From Gammaproteobacteria bacterium (GTDB lineage: Bacteria; Pseudomonadota; Gammaproteobacteria; Steroidobacterales; Steroidobacteraceae), in the NCBI GenBank assembly GCA_013289615.1, contig JABCZO010000036.1:1-40475 (forward strand): DNA of 40,475 nucleotides, read 5' to 3'. This document shows, piece after piece, positions 1 to 11,768 of the stretch (positions are counted from its first letter, which is position 1; each line of letters opens with the position of its first letter). The notes under the pieces are model-generated. The model ran no database searches, was not told the DNA's origin, and worked only from the letters and a program-made list of their open reading frames with translations. The position numbers and the translations under genes are program-made.

Positions 1-1950
1 GAACTCATCGGCCGCATTCCAGATGTCCGCCCCTGAGCCCTTGACCGTGAAGGTGCCGCCGCTGAGCGTATAGGAGCCGGCCGCCGTGACCGCCCCGATG
101 TCCTCATCGCTCCAGCTCGCGGCGACCACACCCTGGATGGTCACGCCCTGATCGGTGGATGCCGCGGCGATCCGCACACCTGTGGCCAACGCAGCGCTTT
201 GGGTCGCAGTCAGGAGCGGCGGCACGGGCGGGGCGGCGGGCGCTGCGCTCGACGTCGCGGACACCGCTGGCGCGACGCTCGTCGGCGAGTAGGTCAGCTT
301 ATGCACCTCGGAACCCGACAGCCCGGTGATGTAGTAGAGATCACCGGTCCGCGGATCGTCTCCGAGCGCCCGGATCGGGCCGCCGGTCGCGAGAAAATCG
401 CGGACCGCCACCGGGTTGTCGTTGCCATCAAACGCGAACGCCTTGATCCATTCGCCGCCCGAGTCGGCGTGATAGTAGACATTGCGGAACCCTGACGGAA
501 AACTGCCGCCCTGATACCAGACACCGCCAATCGAGACTGTGCCGCCGAACAGGGGTCCGGAGACCAATGCGCCATTGGCCGCCCGGGTGCCGATCGTGAG
601 TGCCAGCGGCTGACCGGAATTGTCGAACGCCGCCCAGCGCGCGTCGGCCGCGCCGTGCAGCCAGTCGATCGCCGGGCGATCACGAACGAATACATCATCA
701 GCCGCCGGCACTTGCACCGACGGCTGGCAGGGATTCGGCCACGACGGGTGCGGTGAGTCAGGGCTGATCAGATCCTGAAAGCGGAAATACCGCTGCCAGC
801 ACGCACTCTGGAACAGTGGATTCGGGGCTTCGAGATTGAACGCCGGCAGGGCCGCATAGCCGGTCGCCTCATTGCCGATACCTTCGTAAAGTGGCCAGCC
901 GAAATTCATGCGGCCGTAGCGCGCGACAGCGAGCGACTCCCAGGTGCTGTAGCCGACGTCACCGATGTAGAGTGTTCCCGGCGAGCCGTCGGCGCTGGCG
1001 GATCCGGGTCGCACCGTGAAGTGCTGCGGATCGTGCATGCCCAGGACCCAAACGCGCGAACGGGCCGAGCGCGGTGCGGTCACGTCGTAGAAGGGGTTGC
1101 TCGGCACACCGTCGCCGGTCGCGGCATCGAGCCGCAGGATCTTGCCGGACAGCGACTCCACCAGCTGCGCACGAAATGCGCCGACGTTCTCGATCGGCGT
1201 CATCAGTCCAGCCACAAGGGCCTGTTGATACTGGGTGTTGGCATCGTTGCCTGAGTCTTCGTCGCTCACGCCGGCGCCGTCGCCGCAACCTACCAGCAGG
1301 GTTCCGTCGTTACCGAACGCAAGTCCACCAGGACCCTGCGCGGTGTCGGTGACCACACAGCCGATTGGGGCGCCGCCGCCGGCGGGCGTCTCGCCCAGCA
1401 GGACGCGGCGGCTCGCATAATTCACGGTGGTCGCGGCGCTGAAGTCCGGCGCACCCGCCGGTCGGACGAGTTGGTAGCGGACCAGGCGCCCTGTGGTCGC
1501 ACCGCTCGCGGCGTGCTGGCCCGCACGGTAAGCGGCGCGGCAGGTGATGGCACCCGAGGCCGGTGCGGCGCAGTTCGCAAGGTGCTCCGGGTCGACGGCG
1601 TAGAAGAGATAGAGGTAGCCGTTCTGCTCAAATCGGGGATCGAGCGCGAAACCGGTCAGGCCCAGAGCACCGATGGCGCTGACTTCGTCCGACAGGTCGA
1701 TGAGCGGCATACTGCGTGCTGGCGCGCCGCCGCCTGCCAGCCAGACGCGCCCACTGCGCTCCCACACAAACATGCGGCCGTCGTCCGCAAATACGACGCC
1801 GACGGCATCCTGCCACGCCCGCCCATCGGGCCGGCTCACTGACGTATCGGCAAATCCAGGCGGAAGGGAACTGGCCCGCGGCTGACTCCACGTGGCAAGC
1901 AACACGATGCCGACAACCCACAACCAGGCGCGCCCGTCAGTTCCAGTCAT
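1..1950 (-). CDS. PQQ-dependent sugar dehydrogenase-like protein (3' end outside window)
   Basis: The frame is open from an ATG at 1950 down to base 1, so at least 650 residues are encoded and the C-terminus is missing. Residues 1-27 form a hydrophobic signal peptide, so export is expected. The body looks like the soluble glucose/sorbosone dehydrogenase beta-propeller: GFALDPRFEQNGYLYLFY near residue 100, then GGLAFGNDGTLLVGCGDG and DSGNDANTQYQQ, and later VWVLGMHDPQHFTVRPG and YIGDVG. Such proteins oxidise sugars or related alcohols with PQQ in the periplasm. The last visible part (AGSYTLSGGTFTVKGSG) starts an extra beta-rich C-terminal domain seen in large members. A stop (1957-1959) lies just upstream of the chosen ATG. 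The sugar and a bound cofactor cannot be shown from here. No operon partner is visible. Confidence 0.85.
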   Translation of the reverse strand, partial: MTGTDGRAWLWVVGIVLLATWSQPRASSLPPGFADTSVSRPDGRAWQDAVGVVFADDGRMFVWERSGRVWLAGGGAPARSMPLIDLSDEVSAIGALGLTGFALDPRFEQNGYLYLFYAVDPEHLANCAAPASGAITCRAAYRAGQHAASGATTGRLVRYQLVRPAGAPDFSAATTVNYASRRVLLGETPAGGGAPIGCVVTDTAQGPGGLAFGNDGTLLVGCGDGAGVSDEDSGNDANTQYQQALVAGLMTPIENVGAFRAQLVESLSGKILRLDAATGDGVPSNPFYDVTAPRSARSRVWVLGMHDPQHFTVRPGSASADGSPGTLYIGDVGYSTWESLAVARYGRMNFGWPLYEGIGNEATGYAALPAFNLEAPNPLFQSACWQRYFRFQDLISPDSPHPSWPNPCQPSVQVPAADDVFVRDRPAIDWLHGAADARWAAFDNSGQPLALTIGTRAANGALVSGPLFGGTVSIGGVWYQGGSFPSGFRNVYYHADSGGEWIKAFAFDGNDNPVAVRDFLATGGPIRALGDDPRTGDLYYITGLSGSEVHKLTYSPTSVAPAVSATSSAAPAAPPVPPLLTATQSAALATGVRIAAASTDQGVTIQGVVAASWSDEDIGAVTAAGSYTLSGGTFTVKGSGADIWNAADEF

Positions 1951-2433
1951 GCGCAATCAATCCCTGTCCATGCTTTGCATGGTCGATCAATTTTTTGAAG
2001 TGCGCCGCGCCATCTGGACTTCGAGCCGTCGCAGCTTCGCGTGCCCATTCAAGCTAGCACGTTTGCCAGCTATGCGTGCGCGGAAAAGACCTACCTCCCA
2101 CGTCTCCTTTCAAGGTATGAAATAGTAGCAGGCGTCGCAACAACTGATTTCTTCATGCGCGTTGCTAGACATAATGCCCAGCAGTGTGATGTTCCTCGTT
2201 ATGCAAGCGCTAGGCTCTGCGTTGGATGGCGCGGGATGTTTTTTGCTCAGGGTGTTTTACAAATTCCAGCTGTCGGCACTGGAAAGAATTCGCGGCGCCA
2301 TCGCCGATGATGCGGTACGACACCGCGTGTTGCCGCGCTGGTCGGCCTCGGCTGGATCATCTATATGTTCAATGAAAAACCCTGTGCCCGCCGGCGTGGA
2401 TACCACGGCGACGCTTGCATCGCGATTGGCAGA
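1951..2433. other. Gene-free stretch between murJ and the sugar dehydrogenase gene
   Basis: About 480 bases with lower GC than the flanks and no frame with convincing protein character. It must hold the promoter of the dehydrogenase gene (read leftwards), but I could not pick a -35/-10 pair with confidence. I see no intrinsic terminator for murJ, no tRNA and no clear repeat. Confidence 0.5.
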
Positions 2434-4065
2434 TTACACGCTGCGACGCAGGCGGCGCTGCAACGCCGCGAGCAGCGTGTGCAGCTCCTCGATCCGCAGT
2501 GCGGCGCCGCAGCCGAGAAACACCAGCGCTCCTGCCACCACGCTCAGCAACACCGAGCCGAGTTTGCCGATGAAGGCCTGCGTCGGCCAGTCCGCCAGCA
2601 ACCAATGCCGCGAGCACCAGCAGATGAGCGCCAGTGCCGCCGAAGCCAGCGCGACCTTGCCGAGCATCGCCAGCATACGCCGGGTCTCGAGGCGCTTCAG
2701 GCGGTGATGCATCAGCCCATAGAGCACCAGAAAGTTGAAGGTCGCGACGCAGCCGGTCGAGAATGCGAGCCCGCGATGCCCCCAGCCGAGACGAAATGTG
2801 AAGATCCAGTTGAACAGCAGATTGAGCGCCACGGCGCTGAAGCTGACCAGCATCGGTGTCTTGCGCCGATCAAGCGCGTAGAACGCATTGACCAGGACTT
2901 TCAGTGCCGCGTAGCCACACAGCCCGATCGCATAGAAGCGCAGCGCGCCGGCGGCTTCCGCGGTCTGGTGCGCATCGAATCTGCCGTGCTGGTAGAGCAC
3001 CGAGATGATCGGCTCGGCCAGCATCATGAGTCCGATCGCCGACGGGATGGTCAGCAAAAATCCCAGCCGCATCGCGCGCGCCAGCTCGCCGCGAAATGCC
3101 GCCATGTCGCCGCCGACGGCAAGTCGCGACAACAGCGGCAAGGTCACGGTGCCGAGCGCGACGCCGAACAGGCCCAGCGGCAGCTGCATCAGGCGAAACG
3201 CGATCGCCAACCAGAAAATCGGTCCATCGCCGAGCGTCGAGGCGAACATCGAGTTGACCAGTACATTGAACTGCGTGGTACTGGCGGCCACCACCGAGGG
3301 GCCCATGAGTGACAGGATGGCGTTGACGCCGGCATCGCGCCAGGAGAAATCGGGATGGAACTGGTAGCCGAGCCGCCGCAGCCGCGGCAGCTGCACTCCC
3401 AGTTGCATCGCACCACCGATCAGCGTTCCCATCGCGAGGCCGATGAGCGCGCGTGGACCGAATTGCGGATCGAGCCAGGCACCGAGCAGCACGCCGCCGA
3501 CGATGGAGCCGATATTGAAAAAGCTGGACGCCATCGCCGGCATGCCGAATACGTTCTTGGCGTTGAGCATGCCCATGACCAGCGCCGCGATCGACACCAG
3601 CAGGATGAATGGAAACATGATCCGGGTCAGGGTGACCGTCAGCGCCGCCTTCGCGGGGTTGAATCCCGGCGCCAGCGTGGCCACCAGTTGCGGTGAGAAC
3701 ACGATCCCGAGCACGCAGATCGCGCTCAACACGATCGCGGTCAGCGTCGCCACCTTGTCCGCCAGCCGCCACGCTGCCGCATCGCCGCCGCGCGCGATGG
3801 TCTTGCTGAACGTGGTGACGAAGGCGGTGGACAACGCGCCCTCGGCGAACAGGTCGCGCAGCAGATTGGGGATGCGGAATGCCGCGGTAAAGGCGTCCAT
3901 GGCGCCGCCGCCGCCGAACAGTGCAGCGCAAATCTGCTCGCGTGCCAATCCGAGCAGCCGGCTGCACATGACAGCCAGGCCGATGATGCCTGCCGCCTTG
4001 GTGTTGAGGCGCTCGGAGCGCGTCTCAGGATTCTCGAGCGGCGGCTTCGGACCAGGGTCGGCCAT
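2434..4065 (-). CDS. murJ: Lipid II flippase MurJ (MviN)
   Basis: 543 residues, close to the usual family size, with about 14 hydrophobic helices. After a short polar N-terminus come the family hallmarks SRLLGLAREQICAALFG (about residues 36-52), then RIPNLLRDLFAEGALSTAF and, later, ALGTVTLPLLSRL. MurJ flips the peptidoglycan precursor lipid II across the inner membrane, so it is essential in most bacteria. It is the last gene of a leftward run with the DUF4184 gene 6 bp upstream, so it is probably co-transcribed with it. The usual neighbours ribF and rpsT are absent here. Identification is secure. Confidence 0.96.
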   Translation of the reverse strand: MADPGPKPPLENPETRSERLNTKAAGIIGLAVMCSRLLGLAREQICAALFGGGGAMDAFTAAFRIPNLLRDLFAEGALSTAFVTTFSKTIARGGDAAAWRLADKVATLTAIVLSAICVLGIVFSPQLVATLAPGFNPAKAALTVTLTRIMFPFILLVSIAALVMGMLNAKNVFGMPAMASSFFNIGSIVGGVLLGAWLDPQFGPRALIGLAMGTLIGGAMQLGVQLPRLRRLGYQFHPDFSWRDAGVNAILSLMGPSVVAASTTQFNVLVNSMFASTLGDGPIFWLAIAFRLMQLPLGLFGVALGTVTLPLLSRLAVGGDMAAFRGELARAMRLGFLLTIPSAIGLMMLAEPIISVLYQHGRFDAHQTAEAAGALRFYAIGLCGYAALKVLVNAFYALDRRKTPMLVSFSAVALNLLFNWIFTFRLGWGHRGLAFSTGCVATFNFLVLYGLMHHRLKRLETRRMLAMLGKVALASAALALICWCSRHWLLADWPTQAFIGKLGSVLLSVVAGALVFLGCGAALRIEELHTLLAALQRRLRRSV

Positions 4066-4071
4066 TCAATA

Positions 4072-4854
4072 TCACAGGGCCAGGCGCGCGCGAATCGCGA
4101 CACTGACCAATAACAGCGAGGCCGCCAGGTACTGCAGCCCGCGGATGAGAATGGCGCCGAGTAGCTCGCCGTCGGTAAAGGGCGAAGAACCCGCCGGCCC
4201 CGGGCGCGTGAACCGCCACGCCATGATCAGCAGCGACGGCAGCACATAGGCGCCGAGCCATACCACGCGCTCATGCCGACCGATGCGACGCCGCGGAGCT
4301 TCGGCCGGTGCCGGCGCATGGCGCAACCACAGAACCAGCGCCATGGCGACCAGGGCCAGACCCAGAAGGCTGCTGCTGTACTGCAGCCAGCGATACAGAT
4401 GCAACGAATGCCCGGCCATCTCCGGGCCGTAGTCGGTCAGCAGCGGAAACATGCGCACACCGCGCGCATTTTCGTGCGTGAATGCATCCCAGATCAGGTG
4501 CGTCACCGCACCGAGCAGCAGCGCGGCCGCGGCATGCAGCCAGGAACCAGGGCGCGTGATCGATGGCACCGCCGGCGCGGCGCACAGCCGTACATAGGCC
4601 CCATCCGGCACCACTTCGAGCATGGCGGGTCTTATCAGCAGCAGCGTCACCCAATATGCCATCAGTCCCACCGGCAGGCTGAAGGTGAATAGCGCGGCAA
4701 TGCTGTGGGTCTGCAGGCGCGACATGGCTCCGGGCACGAGCCAGCCAAAGTCGGGCACCATGCTGCCGATGACGGCCGCCGTGAACACATGAGCGCGGGT
4801 GAGCGGCCGGTATCCCGGCAACACGGCGGCAATGTGCGATAGGGTAAACGGCAT
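4072..4854 (-). CDS. DUF4184 family membrane protein
   Basis: 260 residues starting MPFTLSHIAAVLPGYRPL and followed by VIGSMVPDFGWLVPG. The early histidine, the PDF aspartate and later LIWDAFTHENA are the conserved polar residues of the DUF4184 family and resemble the His/Asp pattern of membrane-bound metal-dependent hydrolases. Five or six hydrophobic helices are visible, so it sits in the inner membrane. Function is unknown. It lies 6 bp upstream of murJ and 6 bp downstream of the nitroreductase gene, so it is part of the same leftward run. Confidence 0.8.
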   Translation of the reverse strand: MPFTLSHIAAVLPGYRPLTRAHVFTAAVIGSMVPDFGWLVPGAMSRLQTHSIAALFTFSLPVGLMAYWVTLLLIRPAMLEVVPDGAYVRLCAAPAVPSITRPGSWLHAAAALLLGAVTHLIWDAFTHENARGVRMFPLLTDYGPEMAGHSLHLYRWLQYSSSLLGLALVAMALVLWLRHAPAPAEAPRRRIGRHERVVWLGAYVLPSLLIMAWRFTRPGPAGSSPFTDGELLGAILIRGLQYLAASLLLVSVAIRARLAL

Positions 4855-4860
4855 TACGCC

Positions 4861-5445
4861 TCAACCACTCCAATCGCGCACGAACGCGGCCCGTTCCGGG
4901 CGGCTCGGCGGCGAGCTGGCCGGTGGCGACTTTGAGCCGACATAGACGAAGCCCAGGCAGCGCTCGGCCGCATCGAATCCCAGGGCCTGGGCTATCTCCG
5001 GATCGTAGGCGTTGCCGCCGGTCAGCCAGATCGCACCAAATCCCTGGGCATGAAATGCGTTCAACAGGTTCATGACGCCGGCGCCGGTCGACAGCAGCTG
5101 TTCCAGTTCCGGCACCTTGTGATCCTGCCGCAGCCGCGCCCCCACGGCGATCACCAGTGGTGCGCTCAGGGGCATGGTGCGCGCCTTCTCCAGCTTGCCC
5201 GGCGGCGTGGCCGGTTCGCGCTGCTGCAGTCGGCGCACGAACAACTGCGACAAGCGTGTGCGCGCAGCCCCGCGGATCAGCACGAAGCGCCAGGGCTTCA
5301 GGCCGCCGTGGTCGGGCGCCCGCAGTGCGGCGTCGATCGAGGCATCGATCTGCTGCTGCGACGGGCCGGGTTCGCGCAGCAGCAGCGCCGGAACCGAGCG
5401 GCGCGACAGCAGCGCTTCGATGGTGTTCGAGGCTTCAGCCGGCAT
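4861..5445 (-). CDS. Nitroreductase family protein, YdjA-like
   Basis: 194 residues, typical of the short YdjA/TdsD-like branch of FMN-dependent nitroreductases. The N-terminal LLSRRSVPALLL supplies the FMN-phosphate-binding RRS, followed by ALRAPDHGGLKPWRFVLIRG, and the C-terminal half has GFGAIWLTGGNAYDPEIAQALGF and FVYVG. These cytoplasmic enzymes reduce nitro compounds or quinones with NAD(P)H; the natural substrate is generally unknown. Its start overlaps the end of the phosphomannomutase gene by 11 bp, so translation is likely coupled. It shows no obvious link to sugar-nucleotide metabolism. Confidence 0.9.
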   Translation of the reverse strand: MPAEASNTIEALLSRRSVPALLLREPGPSQQQIDASIDAALRAPDHGGLKPWRFVLIRGAARTRLSQLFVRRLQQREPATPPGKLEKARTMPLSAPLVIAVGARLRQDHKVPELEQLLSTGAGVMNLLNAFHAQGFGAIWLTGGNAYDPEIAQALGFDAAERCLGFVYVGSKSPPASSPPSRPERAAFVRDWSG

Positions 5446-6802
5446 CTAGCAACCGCAATATCTCGCTCGTCTTGTCCTGCATCAGCGTCGCATCGCCGCG
5501 CGATTCCACATTCAGGCGCACCAACGGCTCGGTGTTCGAACCGCGAAGATTGAAGCGCCAGCGTTCGAATTCCATCGACAGGCCGTCGGTGAAGTCGATC
5601 GACTTGGCGCGCGCCTGATAGTTGTGCTGTACGCGCGCAAGCACCGCCTTGGTGTCTGCCATGCGCTCGCTGATGTTGCGATTGATCTCGCCGCTGGCCG
5701 GATACAGCCGCTGCCGCTCGCCGACCAAATCCGACAGGCTCTTGCCCGACTCGCTCATGACCGCCAGCACCAGCAGCCATGGAATCATGCCGCTGTCGCA
5801 ATAGGCAAACTCGCGGAAGTAGTGATGCGCGCTCATCTCACCGCCATAGACAGCATCGACTTCGCGCATTTTCTGCTTGATGAATGCGTGGCCGGATTTG
5901 CACAGCACCGGTTGGCCGCCATACTGCTGCACGATATCGATCGTGTTCCACGTCAGGCGCGGATCGTGCACGATGCGTGCACCGCGGTGGCGGCGCAGAA
6001 AGCTCTCCGCCAGCAGACCGACCAGGTAGTAGCCTTCGATGAAGCCGCCGTGTTCGTCGAAGAAGAAGCAGCGGTCGTAGTCCCCATCCCAGGCCAGGCC
6101 CAGGTCGGCGCCCGAGCTGCGCACCGCCTCGACCGTGCTGGTCCGATTCTGCTCCAGCATGGGATTTGGCACGCCGTGCGGAAACGAGCCATCGGGCTGG
6201 TGATTGATTTTGATGAATTCGAACGGCAGGTGCGGCTCGAGCTGATCGACGATCAGTCCGGCACCGCCATTGCCGGCATTGACGACGACCTTGAGGCGCT
6301 TGAGCCGGTCCGCCGCAACGTAGCCGAGCAGGTGCTTGAGATATTTGCCGCTGATGTCGAGGCTGCTGACCTGGCCGGAGCTGGCGGCCTTGTCCGGCAG
6401 TTTGCCGTTCTCGATCAGCGCCTGCATGTCGGCGAGTCCGGTATCGGAGCTGATCGGCCGGCTCTGCTCGCGCACGAATTTCATGCCGTTGTAATCGGGC
6501 GGATTGTGGCTAGCGGTCACCATGATGCCGCCGTCGAGTTCCTCGGCAAAGGTCGCGAAATACACGCCCTCGGTGCCGCATAGCCCAATGTCGGCGACGT
6601 CGACGCCCGAATCGGTCAGGCCGCGTGTCAGTGAGTCGCGCAGCTGCGCGCTCGAGACGCGGACATCGCGCCCAACCGCGACCAACTTCGGCTTGACGAA
6701 GGCCGCGTAGGCCTGGCCGATCTGATAGGCGAGCGTGTCGTTGAGCTCATCGGGAATGCGGCCGCGAATGTCGTAGGCCTTGAAACATCGAAGCTTAGCC
6801 AT
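5435..6802 (-). CDS. manB: Phosphomannomutase/phosphoglucomutase (ManB/AlgC type)
   Basis: 455 residues. Active-site loop TASHNP with the phospho-serine at S98, the magnesium loop DGDYDR at residues 239-244, the sugar-binding GGEMSAHHYF segment and the phosphate-binding RGSNTEPLVRLNVES near the C-terminus are all intact. It interconverts mannose-6-P and mannose-1-P, and possibly the glucose pair, feeding GDP-mannose synthesis together with the guanylyltransferase upstream. The start ATG has a good AGAGGG ribosome site about 6 bases away. The 133-bp gap before it holds a long inverted repeat with an embedded TATAAT, so it may have its own promoter. Confidence 0.95.
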   Translation of the reverse strand: MAKLRCFKAYDIRGRIPDELNDTLAYQIGQAYAAFVKPKLVAVGRDVRVSSAQLRDSLTRGLTDSGVDVADIGLCGTEGVYFATFAEELDGGIMVTASHNPPDYNGMKFVREQSRPISSDTGLADMQALIENGKLPDKAASSGQVSSLDISGKYLKHLLGYVAADRLKRLKVVVNAGNGGAGLIVDQLEPHLPFEFIKINHQPDGSFPHGVPNPMLEQNRTSTVEAVRSSGADLGLAWDGDYDRCFFFDEHGGFIEGYYLVGLLAESFLRRHRGARIVHDPRLTWNTIDIVQQYGGQPVLCKSGHAFIKQKMREVDAVYGGEMSAHHYFREFAYCDSGMIPWLLVLAVMSESGKSLSDLVGERQRLYPASGEINRNISERMADTKAVLARVQHNYQARAKSIDFTDGLSMEFERWRFNLRGSNTEPLVRLNVESRGDATLMQDKTSEILRLLDAG

Positions 6803-6860
6803 TCAACCCTCTATGGACCCCAGGGGAGCAACACCCGCAATATTAGCCGCTCGCTGCAGC

Positions 6861-6913
6861 TAATGAGTACTCAGCGGATTTTTTTATTATAAAAACCCGC
6901 TGAGTACTCATTA
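6861..6913. promoter_or_regulatory. 17-bp perfect inverted repeat with TATAAT in its loop, upstream of manB
   Basis: The arms 6861-6877 (taatgagtactcagcgg) and 6897-6913 are perfect reverse complements, separated by a 19-base AT-only-like loop in otherwise GC-rich DNA. Each arm contains the palindrome gagtactc. Read leftwards towards manB, the loop contains a consensus TATAAT at 6891-6886, giving a 5' leader of roughly 70 bases. The right arm would then cover the -35 region and the left arm the start of the transcript. A dyad operator around a promoter is one reading. A terminator is less likely because the T-rich stretch is in the loop. A relic of a miniature inverted-repeat element is also possible. 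Confidence 0.6.
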
Positions 6914-6935
6914 CCTGCCGCAGGTGTCGATAGTG

Positions 6936-8354
6936 CTAGGTGTTGGTGCCCTGGCGTCCATAGCGGTCTTCGAGGCGCACGATGTCGTCCTCGCCGAGAT
7001 AGCTGCCCGACTGCACCTCGATGATGTGCAGCGGAATGCGCCCCGGATTCTCAATGCGATGGCGCACGCCGATCGGAATAAAGGTCGACTGGTTTTCCTC
7101 GAGCAGGTAAGTCTCATCGCCGCGCGTGATCCTGGCGGTGCCGGAGACGACGACCCAGTGTTCGGCGCGATGATGATGCACCTGCAGCGACAGCACGCCG
7201 CCGGGATGCACCATCAGGCGCTTGACCTGGAAGCGCTCGCCGATGTCGATGCTGTCGTAGCTGCCCCAGGGACGGAATACTTCGCGGTGCAGTGAATGCT
7301 CGTAACGGCCGGCCGCCTTGAGCCGCGCGACCAGCTTCTTGACGTCCTGCACGCGGTCCTTGGGTGCGACCAGCACCGCATCCTTGGTCTCGACCACCAC
7401 GTGATCGCGCAAACCCACCGTCGCCACCAGCCGGCTGGCGGCGTAGATATAGCTGTCGTGGGTATCCTCGACCATGACGTCGCCAACCAGTGCATTGCCC
7501 TGCGCATCGTGCTGGCAGGCGGCATGCAGCGAAGTCCAGTTGCCGACATCGCTCCAGCCGGCGTCGAGCGGCACCACCACCGCATCGGCGGTCTTCTCCA
7601 TCACCGCATAGTCGATCGATTCGCTGCGGCAGTCGCGGAAAGCGATCGGGTCGATGCGGGTGAAATCCAGATCGCGCACCGCGCCGGCAAAACTGTTGGC
7701 GCACGCCGCGGCTATGTCCGGCGCGTAGCGCTCGAGCTCCTCCAGGTAGCGGCGGGCGCGAAACAGGAACATGCCGCTGTTCCAGTAATGTTCGCCCGAA
7801 GACAGGAACAGCTGCGCGCGCGCCAGGTCGGGCTTTTCCACGAACTCGGCGATGCGATAGCTGCCGGCCGCAAGACTGCCGCGCCGGATGTAGCCGTAGC
7901 CGGTCTCGGCCGTGGTCGGCACGATACCGAAGGTCACCAGCGCGCCATTGCGGGCCGCGGCGCTCGCCACGTCGATCGCGGCGTGAAAAGCCACTACATC
8001 GGGGATCACATGGTCGGCCGGCAATACCAGCAGCAGCGGATCGCCCTCCTCCCCCGCCAGCGTCGCATGCGCCGCCAGCGCAATCGCCGGCGCGGTGTTG
8101 CGACCCGCCGGCTCCAGCACGATCGCGCGCGGCTTGCAATCGATCGCACGCAGCTGCTCGGCCACCAGGAAGCGATGCGCCTCGTTGCACACCACCATCG
8201 GTGCTCCCACCTCCAGTCCGATCAGTCGCCGCACCGTGTCCTGCAGCAGGGTATGGGTTCCGACCAGCGCCAGCAGTTGCTTCGGATGCAGCTCACGCGA
8301 TAGCGGCCATAGCCGCGTACCGGCGCCGCCGGAGAGCATGACGGGAACGAGCAT
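6936..8354 (-). CDS. manC: Mannose-1-phosphate guanylyltransferase / mannose-6-phosphate isomerase
   Basis: 472 residues, the full length of the bifunctional AlgA/ManC/XanB type. The nucleotidyltransferase half starts [21 protein letters not shown] (consensus GTP-binding loop, residues 6-26) and has the FVEKP motif. The C-terminal cupin half carries the isomerase zinc-type signature [20 protein letters not shown] around residue 400. It makes mannose-6-P from fructose-6-P and GDP-mannose from mannose-1-P. It lies 3 bp downstream of the UDP-glucose dehydrogenase gene, so the pair is co-transcribed. GDP-mannose and UDP-glucuronate are the precursors of acidic exopolysaccharides, but no polysaccharide polymerase is in the window. 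Confidence 0.95.
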   Translation of the reverse strand: MLVPVMLSGGAGTRLWPLSRELHPKQLLALVGTHTLLQDTVRRLIGLEVGAPMVVCNEAHRFLVAEQLRAIDCKPRAIVLEPAGRNTAPAIALAAHATLAGEEGDPLLLVLPADHVIPDVVAFHAAIDVASAAARNGALVTFGIVPTTAETGYGYIRRGSLAAGSYRIAEFVEKPDLARAQLFLSSGEHYWNSGMFLFRARRYLEELERYAPDIAAACANSFAGAVRDLDFTRIDPIAFRDCRSESIDYAVMEKTADAVVVPLDAGWSDVGNWTSLHAACQHDAQGNALVGDVMVEDTHDSYIYAASRLVATVGLRDHVVVETKDAVLVAPKDRVQDVKKLVARLKAAGRYEHSLHREVFRPWGSYDSIDIGERFQVKRLMVHPGGVLSLQVHHHRAEHWVVVSGTARITRGDETYLLEENQSTFIPIGVRHRIENPGRIPLHIIEVQSGSYLGEDDIVRLEDRYGRQGTNT

Positions 8355-8357
8355 CGG

Positions 8358-9740
8358 TTACAGGGTCTCCATGGTAGCGCCGGCGCCCTGCGGCTCGGCC
8401 TGCGGCATGCGACCGCGGCCGATCGCGAAATACTCGAAACCCAGCCGCTGCATCAGCACCGGGTCGTATAGATTCCTGCCATCGAAGATCAACGGCTCGA
8501 GCAGCGCGGTCTTGAGGCGCTCATAATCGGGGCTTCTGAACTCCTTCCACTCAGTCGCGATCAGCAGCGCATCCGCACCGGACGCCGCCTCGTACGCGTC
8601 CTTGCAGAACAGCAGCCGATCGGCAAGTGGCGCGTTCGCGTACAGCCGCCGGGCCTCGCCGCTGGCCACCGGATCATAGGCGCGCACACTGGCGCCGGCG
8701 GCCAGCAACGCGTCGATCACGATGCGGCTCGGCGCCTCGCGCATGTCGTCGGTATTGGGCTTGAATGCCAGGCCCCAAAGCGCAAAGGTGCGTCCGCCCA
8801 GTGTATCGCTGAAATGTGTCCGCAGCTTTTGTACCAGCACGGCTTTCTGCCGTTCATTCACGCTATCGACCGCACGCAACAGCGTCGGGTCGTGCCCGAC
8901 GCGATGCGCGGACCGGATCAGTGCTTTTACATCCTTGGGAAAGCAGGAACCGCCGTAGCCGATTCCGGGATAAATAAAACTGTAGCCGATGCGCGGATCG
9001 GAGCCGATGCCGATGCGCACCTTTTCGATGTCGGCACCGACACGCTCGGCCACCGCCGCCAGCTCGTTCATGAAGCTGATCTTAGTGGCGAGCATGGCAT
9101 TGGCGGCGTACTTGGTGAGCTCGGCCGAGCGTATGTCCATCACCACCAGCCGATCGTGATTGCGCGTAAAGGGTTCGTACAGCGCCCGGATCAACTCGGT
9201 GGTGCGCGGATTGTCGGTGCCTATCACGATCCGGTCCGGGCGCATGAAATCATCGATCGCGGCGCCTTCCTTGAGGAATTCCGGGTTCGAGACCACATCG
9301 AATTCGATTGCCAGCGCACGCACGGCCAGCCCCTTGTGCACTTCCCGGCGCACCTGATCGGCGGTCCCGACCGGGACGGTCGATTTTGTGACCACGATGG
9401 CGTAGCGCGGCAGGTGCTCGCCGATGGCGCGCGCGACGTCCAGCACGTGCCGCAGGTCCGCCGAGCCATCCTCGTCGGGGGGCGTGCCAACGGCAATCAG
9501 CTGAAACAATCCATGCTCCGCCCCGCGCGCGCTGTCGGCCGTGAACTCGAGCCGTCCGGCACTGCGGTTGCGGTGCATCAGCGCGTCGAGCCCGGGCTCG
9601 TGGATCGGCACCTCCCCGCCGTTGAGGCGCGCGACGCGCGCCGCATCGGTATCGACACAGACAACATGGTTACCGGCCTCGGCCAGGCAGGCGCCGGAAA
9701 CCAGGCCCACATAGCCCGAACCAAAAATGGTGACTTTCAT
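8358..9740 (-). CDS. ugd: UDP-glucose 6-dehydrogenase
   Basis: 460 residues. N-terminal Rossmann motif [19 protein letters not shown] (residues 6-24), the KSTVPVGT segment (119-126), the catalytic-cysteine motif [10 protein letters not shown] with C266, and [13 protein letters not shown] in the C-terminal domain are all intact. It oxidises UDP-glucose to UDP-glucuronate with two NAD+. First gene of the leftward sugar-nucleotide pair ugd-manC, with a 159-bp gap to the divergent sulfate operon. That gap holds a perfect 12-bp palindrome. Confidence 0.96.
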   Translation of the reverse strand: MKVTIFGSGYVGLVSGACLAEAGNHVVCVDTDAARVARLNGGEVPIHEPGLDALMHRNRSAGRLEFTADSARGAEHGLFQLIAVGTPPDEDGSADLRHVLDVARAIGEHLPRYAIVVTKSTVPVGTADQVRREVHKGLAVRALAIEFDVVSNPEFLKEGAAIDDFMRPDRIVIGTDNPRTTELIRALYEPFTRNHDRLVVMDIRSAELTKYAANAMLATKISFMNELAAVAERVGADIEKVRIGIGSDPRIGYSFIYPGIGYGGSCFPKDVKALIRSAHRVGHDPTLLRAVDSVNERQKAVLVQKLRTHFSDTLGGRTFALWGLAFKPNTDDMREAPSRIVIDALLAAGASVRAYDPVASGEARRLYANAPLADRLLFCKDAYEAASGADALLIATEWKEFRSPDYERLKTALLEPLIFDGRNLYDPVLMQRLGFEYFAIGRGRMPQAEPQGAGATMETL

Positions 9741-9800
9741 TAATAACCGCTTGAAATAGCTATGAAACGCAGCCTAGCGGAAGCGCGCAGACAAGGCAAA

Positions 9801-9812
9801 ACAGCGCGCTGT
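9801..9812. promoter_or_regulatory. 12-bp perfect palindrome between ugd and the sulfate operon
   Basis: acagcgcgctgt is a perfect dyad, 61 bases upstream of the ugd start and 88 bases upstream of the cysA start in the divergent intergenic gap. It could be an operator for either gene. With GC-rich DNA a 12-bp palindrome can arise by chance, so this is a weak call. Confidence 0.3.
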
Positions 9813-9899
9813 AACGGTATCTTTATAACCAGATTGTCACCAGCTTGATACTGACCCGGATACCCGGACTTCATAGGATGCGCAGCTGCAGGAGCGCGC

Positions 9900-11764
<1,865 letters not shown>

Positions 11765-11768
<4 letters not shown>

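Noticed and set aside
2365..3312. Long plus-strand open frame (315 codons) inside murJ
   Set aside because: Antisense to a clearly conserved MurJ; the protein is low-complexity, rich in Arg, Gln, His and Ala, typical of reverse-frame openings in high-GC DNA.
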